Shown here: positions 46,901-59,768 of the stretch, in pieces
How the letters are laid out: every line of letters begins with the position of its first letter
How positions within the stretch are numbered: the first letter of the stretch is position 1
Origin: Ptiloglossa arizonensis
Lineage: Eukaryota > Arthropoda > Insecta > Hymenoptera > Colletidae
Direction: 5' to 3'
Length of the DNA stretch: 64,000 bases
Assembly (NCBI RefSeq): GCF_051014685.1
Contig: NW_027478595.1
Location: 806,001 to 870,000, forward strand
Translations under genes and position numbers: made by a program
The notes under the pieces: generated by a model
Told to the model about the DNA's origin: nothing
The model's database searches: none
The model's input: only the letters and a program-made list of their open reading frames with translations

Positions 46901-48968
46901 CCTATAACGCATAGCGTATAACGTATAACGTATAACGTATAACGTATAACGTATAACGTATAACGTATAACGTATAACGTATAACGTGTAACGTATAACG
47001 TACAACGTTTAACGTTTAACGTATAACGTATAACGTATAACGAATAACGTATAACGTATAACGTATAACGTACAACGTTTAACGTATAACGTATAACGTA
47101 GAACGTATAACGTATAACGTATAACGTATAACGTATGACGTATAACGTATAACGTATAACGTATAACGTATAACGTATACAGTATAACGTATAACGTATA
47201 ACGTGTAACGTATAACGTATAACGTATAACGTATAACGTATAACGTATAACGTATAACGTATAACGTATAACGTATAACCTATAACGTATAACGTATAAC
47301 GTATAACGTATAACGTACAACGTATAACGTATAACGTACAACGTATAACGTATAACGTATATCCTATAACGCGTAACGTATAACGTATAACGTGAAACGT
47401 ATAACGTATAACGTATAACGTATAACGTATAACGAATAACGTATAACGTATAACGTATAACGTACAACGTTTAACGTATAACGTATAACGTAGAACGTAT
47501 AACGTATAACGTATAACGTATAACGTATGACGTATAACGTATAACGTATAACGTATAACGTATAACGTATAACGTATAACGTATAACGTATGGCGTATAA
47601 CGTATAACGTATAACGTATAACGTACAACGTTTAACGTATACCGTATAACGAATAACGTATAACGTATATCGCATGACGTATAACATATAACGTTTAACG
47701 TATAACGTATAACGTATATCGTATAACGTATAACGTATAACGTTTAACGTATAACGTATAACGCATAACGTATAACGTATAACGTATAACGTACAACGTA
47801 TAACGTATAACGTATAACGTATAACGTATAACGTAAAACGTATAACGTAAAACGTATAACGTATAACGTATAACGTATAACGTATAACGTATAACGTAAA
47901 ACGTATAACGTAAAACGTATAACGTATAACGTATAACGTATAACGTATAACGTATAACGTATAACGTATAACGTATAACGTATAACGTAAAACGTATAAC
48001 GTATAACGTATAACGTATAACGTATAACGTATAACGTATAACGTATAACGTATAACGTATAACGTATAACGTATAACGTATAACGCATAACGTATAACGT
48101 ATAACGTATAACGTATAACGTATAACGTATAACGTACAACGTTTAACGTATAACGTATAACGTAGAACGTATAACGTATAACGTATAACGTATAACGTAT
48201 AACGTATGACGTATAACGTATAACGTATAACGTATGACGTATAACGTACAACGTTTAACGTATAACGTATAACGTAGAACGTATAACGTATAACGTATAA
48301 CGTATAACGTATAACGTATGACGTATAACGTATAACGTATAACGTATGACGTATAACGTATAACGTATAACGTATAACGTATAACGTATACAGTATAACG
48401 TATAACGTATAACGTATAACGTATAACGTATAACGTATAACGTATAACGTATAACGTATAACGTATAACGTATAACGTATAACGTATAACGTATATCCTA
48501 TAACGCATAACGTATAACGTATAACGTATAACGTATAACGTATAACGTATAACGTATAACGTATAACGTATAACGAATAACGTATAACGTATAACGTATA
48601 ACGTACAACGTTTAACGTATAACGTATAACGTAGAACGTATAACGTATAACGTATAACGTATACCGTATAACGAATAACGTATAACGTATATCGCATGAC
48701 GTATAACATATAACGTATAACGTATAACGTATATCGTACAACGTTCAACGTATAACGTATAATGTATAACGTATAACGTATAACGTATAAGGTATAACGT
48801 ATAACGTATAACGTATAACGTATAACGTATAACGTATAACGTATAACGTATAACGTATAACGTATAACGTACAACGTTTAACGTATAACGTATAACGTAT
48901 AACGTATAACGTATAACGTATAACGTACAACGTATAACGTATAACGTATAACATATAACGTATAACGT
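43936..48968 (+). repeat. 719-unit segment, phase 4
   Basis: 5,033 bases, exactly 719 units. It holds the A4T+T7C marker at 44440, 45770, 47667 and 48689, T2A units near 46182-46300 and 47833-47995, and a GAAACGT unit at 47394. The last A4C+C5A unit before a 13-kb gap in that variant lies at about 48388. No gene is visible. Confidence 0.85.
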
Positions 48969-48974
48969 ATAACT
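48969..48974 (+). other. 6-base unit ATAACT: third register shift
   Basis: The canonical unit lacks its G. Unit starts move from 4 to 3 modulo 7 and stay there to the end of the window (checked at 50137, 53462, 57606, 60007 and 63962). Confidence 0.92.
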
Positions 48975-50136
48975 ATAACGTACAACGTATAACGTATAAC
49001 GTATATCCTATAACGCATAACGTATAACGTATAACGTATAACGTATAGCGTATAACGTATAACGTATAACGTATAACGTACAACGTATAACGTATAACGT
49101 ATAACGTATAACGTATAACGTACAACGTTTAACGTATACCGTATAACGAATAACGTATAACGTATAACGTATAACGTATAACGTATAACGTATGACGTAC
49201 AACGTTTAACGTATACCGTATAACGAATAACGTATAACGTATAACGTGTAACGTATAACGTATAACGAATAACGTATAACGTATAACGTATAACGTATAA
49301 CGTATAACGTATAACGTATAACGTATAACGTATAACGTATAACGTATGGCGTATAACGTATAACGTATAATGTATAACGTCCAACGTATAACGTATAACG
49401 TATAACGTATAACGTATAACGTACAACGTTTAACGTATACCGTATAACGAATAACGTATAACGTATATCGCATGACGTATAACATATAACGTATAACGTA
49501 TAACGTATAACGTACAACGTATAACGTATAACGTATAACGTATATCCTATAACGCATAACGTATAACGTATAACGTATAACGTATAACGTATAACGTATA
49601 ACGAATAACGTATAACGTATAACGTATAACGTACAACGTTTAACGTATAACGTATAACGTATAACGTATAACGTATAACGTATAACGTATAACGTATAAC
49701 GTATAACGTACAACGTATAACGTATAACGTATATCCTATAACGCATAACGTATAACGTATAACGTATAACGTATAACGTATAACGTATAACGTATAACGT
49801 ATAACGTATATCCTATAACGCATAACGTATAACGTATAACGTATAACGTATAACGTATAACGTATAACGTATAACGTATAACGTATAACGTATAACGAAT
49901 AACGTATAACGTATAACGTATAACGTACAACGTTTAACGTATAACGTATAACGTAGAACGTATAACGTATAACGTATACCGTATAACGAATAACGTATAA
50001 CGTATATCGCATGACGTATAACATATAACGTATAACGTATAACGTATAACGTATAACGTATATCGTACAACGTTCAACGTATAACGTATAATGTATAACG
50101 TATAACGTATAACGTATAACGTATAAGGTATAACGT
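48975..50136 (+). repeat. Mosaic satellite region, no gene
   Basis: Satellite only, at phase 3. The string T2C, A1T, A4C, T7A recurs here and further right (near 49123, 50347, 52206 and 54959). The A4T+T7C marker lies at 49465 and 50004. Confidence 0.78.
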
Positions 50137-50178
50137 ATAACGATTAACGTAAAACGTATGACGTATTACATATTACGT
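50137..50178 (+). repeat. Six-unit signature S, copy 1
   Basis: Six variant units in a row: T7A, A1T, T2A, A3G, A3T+G6A, A3T. This is the densest run of variants in the array and the string is not seen left of this point. Here it is preceded by a C5G unit two units earlier rather than by the A4G unit seen at later copies. Confidence 0.9.
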
Positions 50179-50499
50179 ATAACGTATAACGTATAACGTA
50201 TAACGTATAACGTATAACGCATAACGTATAACGTATAACGTATAACGCATATCGCATGACGTATAACGTATAACGTATAACGTATAGCGTATAACGTATA
50301 ACGTATAACGTATAACGTACAACGTATAACGTATAACGTATAACGTATAACGTATAACGTACAACGTTTAACGTATACCGTATAACGAATAACGTATAAC
50401 GTATAACGTATAACGTATAACGTATAACGTATGACGTACAACGTTTAACGTATACCGTATAACGAATAACGTATAACGTATAACGTGTAACGTATAACG
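50137..50499 (+). repeat. Block H, copy 1
   Basis: From signature S through the A4T+T7C unit at 50249 to the A1G unit at 50487, this stretch recurs at an offset of 4,599 bases (657 units). After 50500 copy 1 has T7A where copy 2 has a canonical unit followed by T2C. Confidence 0.85.
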
Positions 50500-51039
50500 T
50501 ATAACGAATAACGTATAACGTATAACGTATAACGTATAACGTATAACGTATAACGTATAACGTATAACGTATAACGTATAACGTATAACGTATGGCGTAT
50601 AACGTATAACGTATAATGTATAACGTCCAACGTATAACGTATAACGTATAACGTATAACGTATAACGTACAACGTTTAACGTATACCGTATAACGAATAA
50701 CGTATAACGTATATCGCATGACGTATAACATATAACGTATAACGTATAACGTATAACGTACAACGTATAACGTATAACGTATATCCTATAACGCATAACG
50801 TATAACGTATAACGTATAACGTATAACGTATAACGTATAACGAATAACGTATAACGTATAACGTATAACGTATAACGTACAACGTTTAACGTATAACGTA
50901 TAACGTATAACGTATAACGTATAACGTATAACGTATAACGTATAACGTATAACGTACAACGTATAACGTATAACGTATAACGTATAACGTATAACGTATA
51001 ACGTATAACGTATAACGTATAGCGTGTAACGTATAACGT

Positions 51040-51081
51040 ATAACGATTAACGTAAAACGTATGACGTATTACGTATTACGT
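51040..51081 (+). repeat. Six-unit signature S, copy 2 (variant)
   Basis: Same as copy 1 except that the fifth unit is A3T alone, with G6 intact. An A4G unit and an A1G unit stand just upstream. Distance from copy 1 is 903 bases (129 units). Confidence 0.9.
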
Positions 51082-54000
51082 ATAACGTATAACGTATAAC
51101 GTATAACGTATAACGTATAACGTATAACGTATAACGTATAACGTATAACGCATAACGTATAACGTATAACGTATAACGTATAACGTATAACGTATAACGT
51201 ACAACGTTTAACGTATAACGTATAACGTAGAACGTATAACGTATAACGTATAACGTATGACGTATAACGTATAACGTACAACGTTTAACGTATAACGTAT
51301 AACGTATAACGTATAACGTATAACGTATATCGTACAAAGTTCAACGTATAACGTATAATGTATAACGTATAACGTATAACGTATAAGGTATAAGGTATAA
51401 CGTATAACGTACAACGTATAACGTATAACGTATAACGTATAACGTATAACGTATAACGTATAACGTATAACGTATAACGTATAACGTCCAACGTATAACG
51501 TATAACGTATAACGTATAACGTACAACGTTTAACGTATACCGTATAACGAATAACGTATAACGTATAACGTATAACGTATAACGTATAACGTATAACGTA
51601 TAACGTACAACGTTTAACGTATAACGTATAACGTATAACGTATAACGTATAACGTATAACGTATAACGTATGGCGTATAACGTATAACGTATAATGTATA
51701 ACGTCCAACGTATAACGTATAACGTATAACGTATAACGTATAACGTACAACGTTTAACGTATACCGTATAACGAATAACGTATAACGTATATCGCATGAC
51801 GTATAACATATAACGTATAACGTATAACGTATAACGTATAACGTATAAGGTATATCCTATAACGCATAACGTATAACGTATAACGTATAACGTATAACGT
51901 ATAACGTATAACGTATAACGTATAACGTATAACGTATAACGTATAACGTATAACGTACAACGTTTAACGTATAACGTATAACGTATAACGTATAACGTAT
52001 AACGTATAACGTACAACGTATAACGTATAACGTATAACATATAACGTATAACGTATAACATATAACGTACAACGTATAACGTATAACGTATATCCTATAA
52101 CGCATAACATATAACGTATAACGTATAACGTATAGCGTATAACGTATAACGTATAACGTATAACGTACAACGTATAACGTATAACGTATAACGTATAACG
52201 TATAACGTACAACGTTTAACGTATACCGTATAACGAATAACGTATAACGTATAACGTATAACGTATAACGTATAACGTATGACGTACAACGTTTAACGTA
52301 TACCGTATAACGAATAACGTATAACGTATAACGTGTAACGTATAACGTATAACGAAAAACGTATAACGTATAACGTATAACGTATAACGTATAACGTATA
52401 ACGTATAACGTATAACGTATAACGTATAACGTATAACGTATAACGTATGGCGTATAACGTATAACGTATAATGTATAACGTCCAACGTATAACGTATAAC
52501 GTATAACGTATAACGTATAACGTACATCGTTTAACGTATACCGTATAACGAATAACGTATAACGTATATCGCATGACGTATAACATATAACGTATAACGT
52601 ATAACGTATAACGTATAACGTACAACGTATAACGTATAACGTATAACGTATATCCTATAACGCATAACGTATAACGTATAACGTATAACGTATAACGTAT
52701 AACGAATAACGTATAACGTATAACGTATAACGTACAACATTTAACGTATAACGTATAACGTATAACGTATAACGTATAACGTATAACGTATAACGTATAA
52801 CGTATAACGTACAACGTATAACGTATAACGTATATCCTATAACGCATAACGTATAACGTATAACGTATAACGTATAACGTATAACGTATAACGTATAACG
52901 TATATCCTATAACGCATAACGTATAACGTATAACGTATAACGTATAACGTATAACGTATAACGTATAACGTATAACGTATAACGTATAACGAATAACGTA
53001 TAACGTATAACGTATAACGTACAACGTTTAACGTATAACGTATAACGTCGAACGTATAACGTATAACGTATACCGTATAACGAATAACGTATAACGTATA
53101 TCGCATGACGTATAACATATAACGTACAACGTATAACGTATAACGTATATCCTATAACGCTTAACGTATAACGTATAACGTATAACGTATAACGTATAAC
53201 GTATAACGTATAACGTATAACGTATCACGTATAACGTATAACGCATAACGTATAACGTATAACGTATAACGTATAACGTATAACGTATAACGTATAACGT
53301 ATAACGTATAACGTATAACGTATAACGTATAACGTATAACGTATGTCGTATAACGTATAAGGTATAACGTATAACGAATAACGTATAACGTATATCGCAT
53401 GACGTATAACATATAACGTACAACGTATAACGTATAACGTATATCCTATAACGCTTAACGTATAACGTATAACGTATAACGTATAACGTATAACGTATAA
53501 CGTATAACGTATAACGTATCACGTATATCCTATAACGCATAACGTATAACGTATAACGTATAACGTATGACGTATATCCTATAACGCATAACGTATAACG
53601 TATAACGTATAACGTATAACGTATAACGTATAACGAATAACGTATAACGTATAACGTATAACGTATGTCGTATAACGTATAAGGTATAACGTATAACGTA
53701 TAACGTATAACGTATAACGTATAACGTATAACGTATAACGTATAACGTATAACGTATAACGTATAACGTATAACGTATAACGTATAACGTATAACGTATA
53801 ACGTATAACGTATAACGTATAACGTATAACGTACAACGTATAACGTATAACGTATAACGTATAACGTATATCCTATAACGCATAACGTATAACGTATAAC
53901 GTATAACGTATAACGTATAACGTATAACGTATAACGTATAACGTATAACGTATAACGTATAACGTATAACGTATAACGTATAACGTATAACGTATAACGT

Positions 54001-54735
54001 ATAACGTATAACGTATAATGTATAACGTATAACGTATAACGTATAACGTATAACGTATAACGTATAACGTATAATGTATAACGTATAACGTATAACGTAT
54101 AACGTATAACGTATAACGTATAACGTATAACGTATAACGTATAACGTACAACGTATAACGTATAACGTATAACGTATAACGTATAACGTATAACGTATAA
54201 CGTATAACGTATAACGTATAACGTATAACGTCCAACGTATAACGTATAACGTATAACGTACAACGTATAACGTATAACGTATATCCTATAACGCATAACG
54301 TATAACGTATAACGTATAACGTATAGCGTATAACGTATAACGTATAACGTATAACGTATAACGTATAACGTATAACGTATAACGTATAACGTATAACGTA
54401 TAACGTATAACGTATAACGTATAACGTATAACGTATAACGTATAACGTATAACGTATAACGTATAACGTATAACGTATAACGTATAACGTGTAACGTATA
54501 ACGTGTAACGTATAACGTATAACGTATAACGTATAACGTATAACGTATAACGTATAACGTATAACGTATAACGTATAACGTATAACGTATAACGTATAAC
54601 GTATAACGTATAACGTATAACGTATAACGTATAACGTATTATGTATAACGTATAACGTATAACGTATAACGAATAACGTATAACGTATAACGTATAACGT
54701 ATAACGTATAACGTATAGCGTATAACGTATAACGT
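51082..54735 (+). repeat. Mosaic satellite region, no gene
   Basis: Satellite only. Variant units become sparser from about 53700 to 54700, where long canonical runs dominate. The A4T+T7C marker lies at 51789, 52566, 53098 and 53392. A block that begins with that marker and runs into T2C then A4T+G6C recurs in 53098-53160 and 53392-53460. Confidence 0.78.
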
Positions 54736-54777
54736 ATAACGATTAACGTAAAACGTATGACGTATTACATATTACGT
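54736..54777 (+). repeat. Six-unit signature S, copy 3
   Basis: Identical in unit order to copy 1, now preceded by an A4G unit three units upstream, the setting kept by all later copies. Confidence 0.9.
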
Positions 54778-55098
54778 ATAACGTATAACGTATAACGTAT
54801 AACGTATAACGTATAACGCATAACGTATAACGTATAACGTATAACGCATATCGCATGACGTATAACGTATAACGTATAACGTATAGCGTATAACGTATAA
54901 CGTATAACGTATAACGTACAACGTATAACGTATAACGTATAACGTATAACGTATAACGTACAACGTTTAACGTATACCGTATAACGAATAACGTATAACG
55001 TATAACGTATAACGTATAACGTATAACGTATGACGTACAACGTTTAACGTATACCGTATAACGAATAACGTATAACGTATAACGTGTAACGTATAACG
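54736..55098 (+). repeat. Block H, copy 2
   Basis: Partner of 50137-50499, with anchors at 54848 (A4T+T7C) and 55086 (A1G). Confidence 0.85.
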
Positions 55099-56744
55099 TA
55101 TAACGTACAACGTATAACGTTCAACGTATAACGTATAATGTATAACGTATAACGTATAACGTATAACGTATAAGGTATAACGTATAACGTATAACGTATA
55201 ACGTATAACGTATAACGTATAACGTATAACGTATAACGTATAACGTACAACGTTTAACGTATAACGTATGTCGTATAACGTATAACGTATAACGTATAAC
55301 GTACAACGTTTAACGTATAACGTATGTCGTATAACGTATAAGGTATAACGTATAACGTATAACGTATAACGTATAACGTATAACGTATAACGTATAACGT
55401 ATAACGTATAACGTATAACGTATAACGTACAACGTTTAACGTATAACGTATAACGTATAACGTATAACGTATAACGTATAACGTACAACGTATAACGTAT
55501 AACGTATAACGTATAACGTATAACGTATAACGTATAACGTATAACGTATAACGTATAACGTATAACGTACAGCGTTTAACGTATAACGTATGTCGTATAA
55601 CGTATAAGGTATAACGTATAACGTATAACGTATAACGTATAACGTATAACGTATAACGTATAACGTATAACGTATAACGTATAACGTATAACGTACAACG
55701 TTTAACGTATAACGTATAACGTATAACGTATAACGTATAACGTACAACGTTTAACGTATAACGTATGTCGTATAACGTATAACGTATAACGTATAACGTA
55801 CAACGTTTAACGTATAACGTATGTCGTATAACGTATAAGGTATAACGTATAACGTATAACGTATAACGTAGAACGTATAACGTATAACGTATACCGTATA
55901 ACGAATAACGTATAACGTATATCGCATGACGTATAACATATAACGTATAACGTATAACGTATAACGTACAACGTATAACGTATAACGTATATCCTATAAC
56001 GCATAACGTATAGCGTATAACGTATAACGTATAACGTATATCCTATAACGCATAACGTATAACGTATAGCGTATAACGTATAACATATAACGTATAGCGT
56101 ATAACATATAACGTATAACGTATAACGTATAAAGTATAACGTATAACGTATAACGTATAACGTATAACGAACAACGTTTAACGTATAACGTATAACGTAT
56201 AACGTATAACGTATAACGTATAACGTACAACGTATAACGTATAACGTATAACGTATAACGTGTAACGTATAACGTATAACGTATGTCGTATAACGTATAA
56301 CGTATAACGTATAACGTATAACGTATAACGTATAACGTATAATGTATAACGTATAACGTATAACGTATAACGTATAACGTATAACGTATAACGTATAACG
56401 TATAACGTATAACGTATAACGTATAACGTATAACGTATAACGTACAACGTATAACGTATAACGTATAACGTATGACGTATATCCTATAACGCATAACGTA
56501 TAACGTATAACGTATAACGTATAACGTATAACGTATAACGTATAACGTATAACGTATAACGTATAACGTATAACGTATAACGTATAACGTATAACGTATA
56601 ACGTATAACGTATAACGTATAACGTATAACGTATAACGTATAACGTATAACGTATAACGTATAACGTATAACGTATAACGTATAACGTATAACGTATAAC
56701 GTATAACGTATAACGTATAACGTATAGCGTATAACGTATAACGT
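55099..56744 (+). repeat. Mosaic satellite region, no gene
   Basis: Satellite only. Several A3G+A4T units followed two units later by C5G occur here. The last A4T+T7C marker of the window is at 55919. A C5A unit at 56129 gives TATAAAG. A pure run of 33 canonical units lies at 56493-56723. Confidence 0.78.
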
Positions 56745-58480
56745 ATAACGATTAACGTAAAACGTATGACGTATTACATATTACGTATAACGTATAACGT
56801 ATAACGTATAACGTATAACGTATAACGTATAACGTATAACGTATAACGTATAACGTATAACGTATAACGTATAACGTATAACGTATAACGTATAACGTAT
56901 AACGTATAACGTATAACGTATAACGTATAACGTATAACGTATAACGTATAACGTATAACGTACAACGTATAACGTATAACGTATAACGTATGACGTATAT
57001 CCTATAACGCATAACGTATAACGTATAACGTATAACGTATAACGTATGTCGTATAACGTATAAGGTATAACGTATAACGTATAACGTATAACGTATAACG
57101 TATAACGTATAACGTATAACGTATAACGTATAACGTATAACGTATAACGTATAACGTACAACGTATAACGTATAACGTATAACGTATAACGTATATCCTA
57201 TAACGCATAACGTATAACGTATAACGTATAACGTATAACGTATAACGTATAACGTATAACGTATAACGTATAACGTATAACGTATAACGTATAACGTATA
57301 ACGTATAACGTATAACGTATAACGTATAACGTATAACGTATAACGTATAACGTATAACGTATAACGTATAACGTATAACGTATAACGTATAACGTATAAC
57401 GTATAACGTATAACGTATAACGTATAACGTATAACGTCCAACGTATAACGTATAACGTATAACGTCCAACGTATAACGTATAACGTATAACGTACAACGT
57501 ATAACGTATAACGTATATCCTATAACGCATAACGTGTAACGTACAACGTATAACGTATAACGTATAACGTATAACGTATAACGTATAACGTATAACGTAT
57601 AACGTATAACGTATAACGTATAACGTATAACGTATAACGTATAACGTATAACGTATAACGTATAACGTATAACGTATAACGTATAACGTATAACGTATAA
57701 CGTATAACGTATAACGTATAACGTATAACGTATAACGTATAACGTATAACGTATAACGTATAACGTATAACGTATAACGTATAACGTATAACGTATAACG
57801 TATAACGTATAACGTATAACGTATAACGTATAACGTATAACGTATAACGTATAACGTATAACGTATAACGTATAACGTATAACGTATAACGTATAACGTC
57901 CAACGTATAACGTATAACGTATAACGTCCAACGTATAACGTATAACGTATAACGTACAACGTATAACGTATAACGTATATCCTATAACGCATAACGTGTA
58001 ACGTACAACGTATAACGTATAACGTATAACGTATAACGTATAACGTATAACGTATAACGTATAACGTATAACGTATAACGTATAACGTATAACGTATAAC
58101 GTATAACGTATAACGTATAACGTATAACGTATAACGTATAACGTATAACGTATAACGTATAACGTATAACGTATAACGTATAACGTATAACGTATAACGT
58201 ATAACGTATAACGTATAACGTATAACGTATAACGTATAACGTATAACGTATAACGTATAACGTATAACGTATAACGTATAACGTATAACGTATAACGTAT
58301 AACGTATAACGTATAACGTATAACGTATAACGTATAACGTATAACGTATAACGTATAACGTATAACGTATAACGTATAACGTATAACGTATAACGTATAA
58401 CGTATAACGTATAACGTATAACGTATAACGTATAACGTATAACGTATAACGTATAACGTATAGCGTATAACGTATAACGT
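56745..58480 (+). repeat. Repeat C, copy 1 (1,736 bases)
   Basis: It opens with signature S (56745-56786). Next come T2C at 56962, A4T+G6C at 56997, an A3G+A4T unit and a C5G unit, two A1C+T2C units 28 bases apart (57438, 57466), T2C, A4T+G6C, A1G and T2C at 57543, then a pure run. The section from 57438 is present twice (57438-57899 and 57900-58361, period 462 bases, 66 units), ending in pure runs of 50 and 64 units. Confidence 0.88.
58012..58459 (+). repeat. Pure run of 64 canonical units
   Basis: 448 bases without a visible variant unit, between the T2C unit at 58005 and the A4G unit at 58460. Confidence 0.88.
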
Positions 58481-59768
58481 ATAACGATTAACGTAAAACG
58501 TATGACGTATTACATATTACGTATAACGTATAACGTATAACGTATAACGTATAACGTATAACGTATAACGTATAACGTATAACGTATAACGTATAACGTA
58601 TAACGTATAACGTATAACGTATAACGTATAACGTATAACGTATAACGTATAACGTATAACGTATAACGTATAACGTATAACGTATAACGTATAACGTACA
58701 ACGTATAACGTATAACGTATAACGTATGACGTATATCCTATAACGCATAACGTATAACGTATAACGTATAACGTATAACGTATGTCGTATAACGTATAAG
58801 GTATAACGTATAACGTATAACGTATAACGTATAACGTATAACGTATAACGTATAACGTATAACGTATAACGTATAACGTATAACGTATAACGTACAACGT
58901 ATAACGTATAACGTATAACGTATAACGTATATCCTATAACGCATAACGTATAACGTATAACGTATAACGTATAACGTATAACGTATAACGTATAACGTAT
59001 AACGTATAACGTATAACGTATAACGTATAACGTATAACGTATAACGTATAACGTATAACGTATAACGTATAACGTATAACGTATAACGTATAACGTATAA
59101 CGTATAACGTATAACGTATAACGTATAACGTATAACGTATAACGTATAACGTATAACGTATAACGTATAACGTCCAACGTATAACGTATAACGTATAACG
59201 TCCAACGTATAACGTATAACGTATAACGTACAACGTATAACGTATAACGTATATCCTATAACGCATAACGTGTAACGTACAACGTATAACGTATAACGTA
59301 TAACGTATAACGTATAACGTATAACGTATAACGTATAACGTATAACGTATAACGTATAACGTATAACGTATAACGTATAACGTATAACGTATAACGTATA
59401 ACGTATAACGTATAACGTATAACGTATAACGTATAACGTATAACGTATAACGTATAACGTATAACGTATAACGTATAACGTATAACGTATAACGTATAAC
59501 GTATAACGTATAACGTATAACGTATAACGTATAACGTATAACGTATAACGTATAACGTATAACGTATAACGTATAACGTATAACGTATAACGTATAACGT
59601 ATAACGTATAACGTATAACGTATAACGTATAACGTATAACGTATAACGTATAACGTATAACGTATAACGTATAACGTATAACGTATAACGTATAACGTAT
59701 AACGTATAACGTATAACGTATAACGTATAACGTATAACGTATAACGTATAGCGTATAACGTATAACGT
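58481..59768 (+). repeat. Repeat C, copy 2 (1,288 bases)
   Basis: Same order as copy 1 at an offset of 1,736 bases: signature S at 58481, T2C at 58698 and A1C+T2C at 59174 and 59202. It lacks the internal 462-base doubling and its final pure run is two units longer, which together account for the length (1736 - 462 + 14). Confidence 0.9.
59286..59747 (+). repeat. Pure run of 66 canonical units
   Basis: 462 bases in the same position within repeat C copy 2, between T2C at 59279 and A4G at 59748. Confidence 0.88.
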
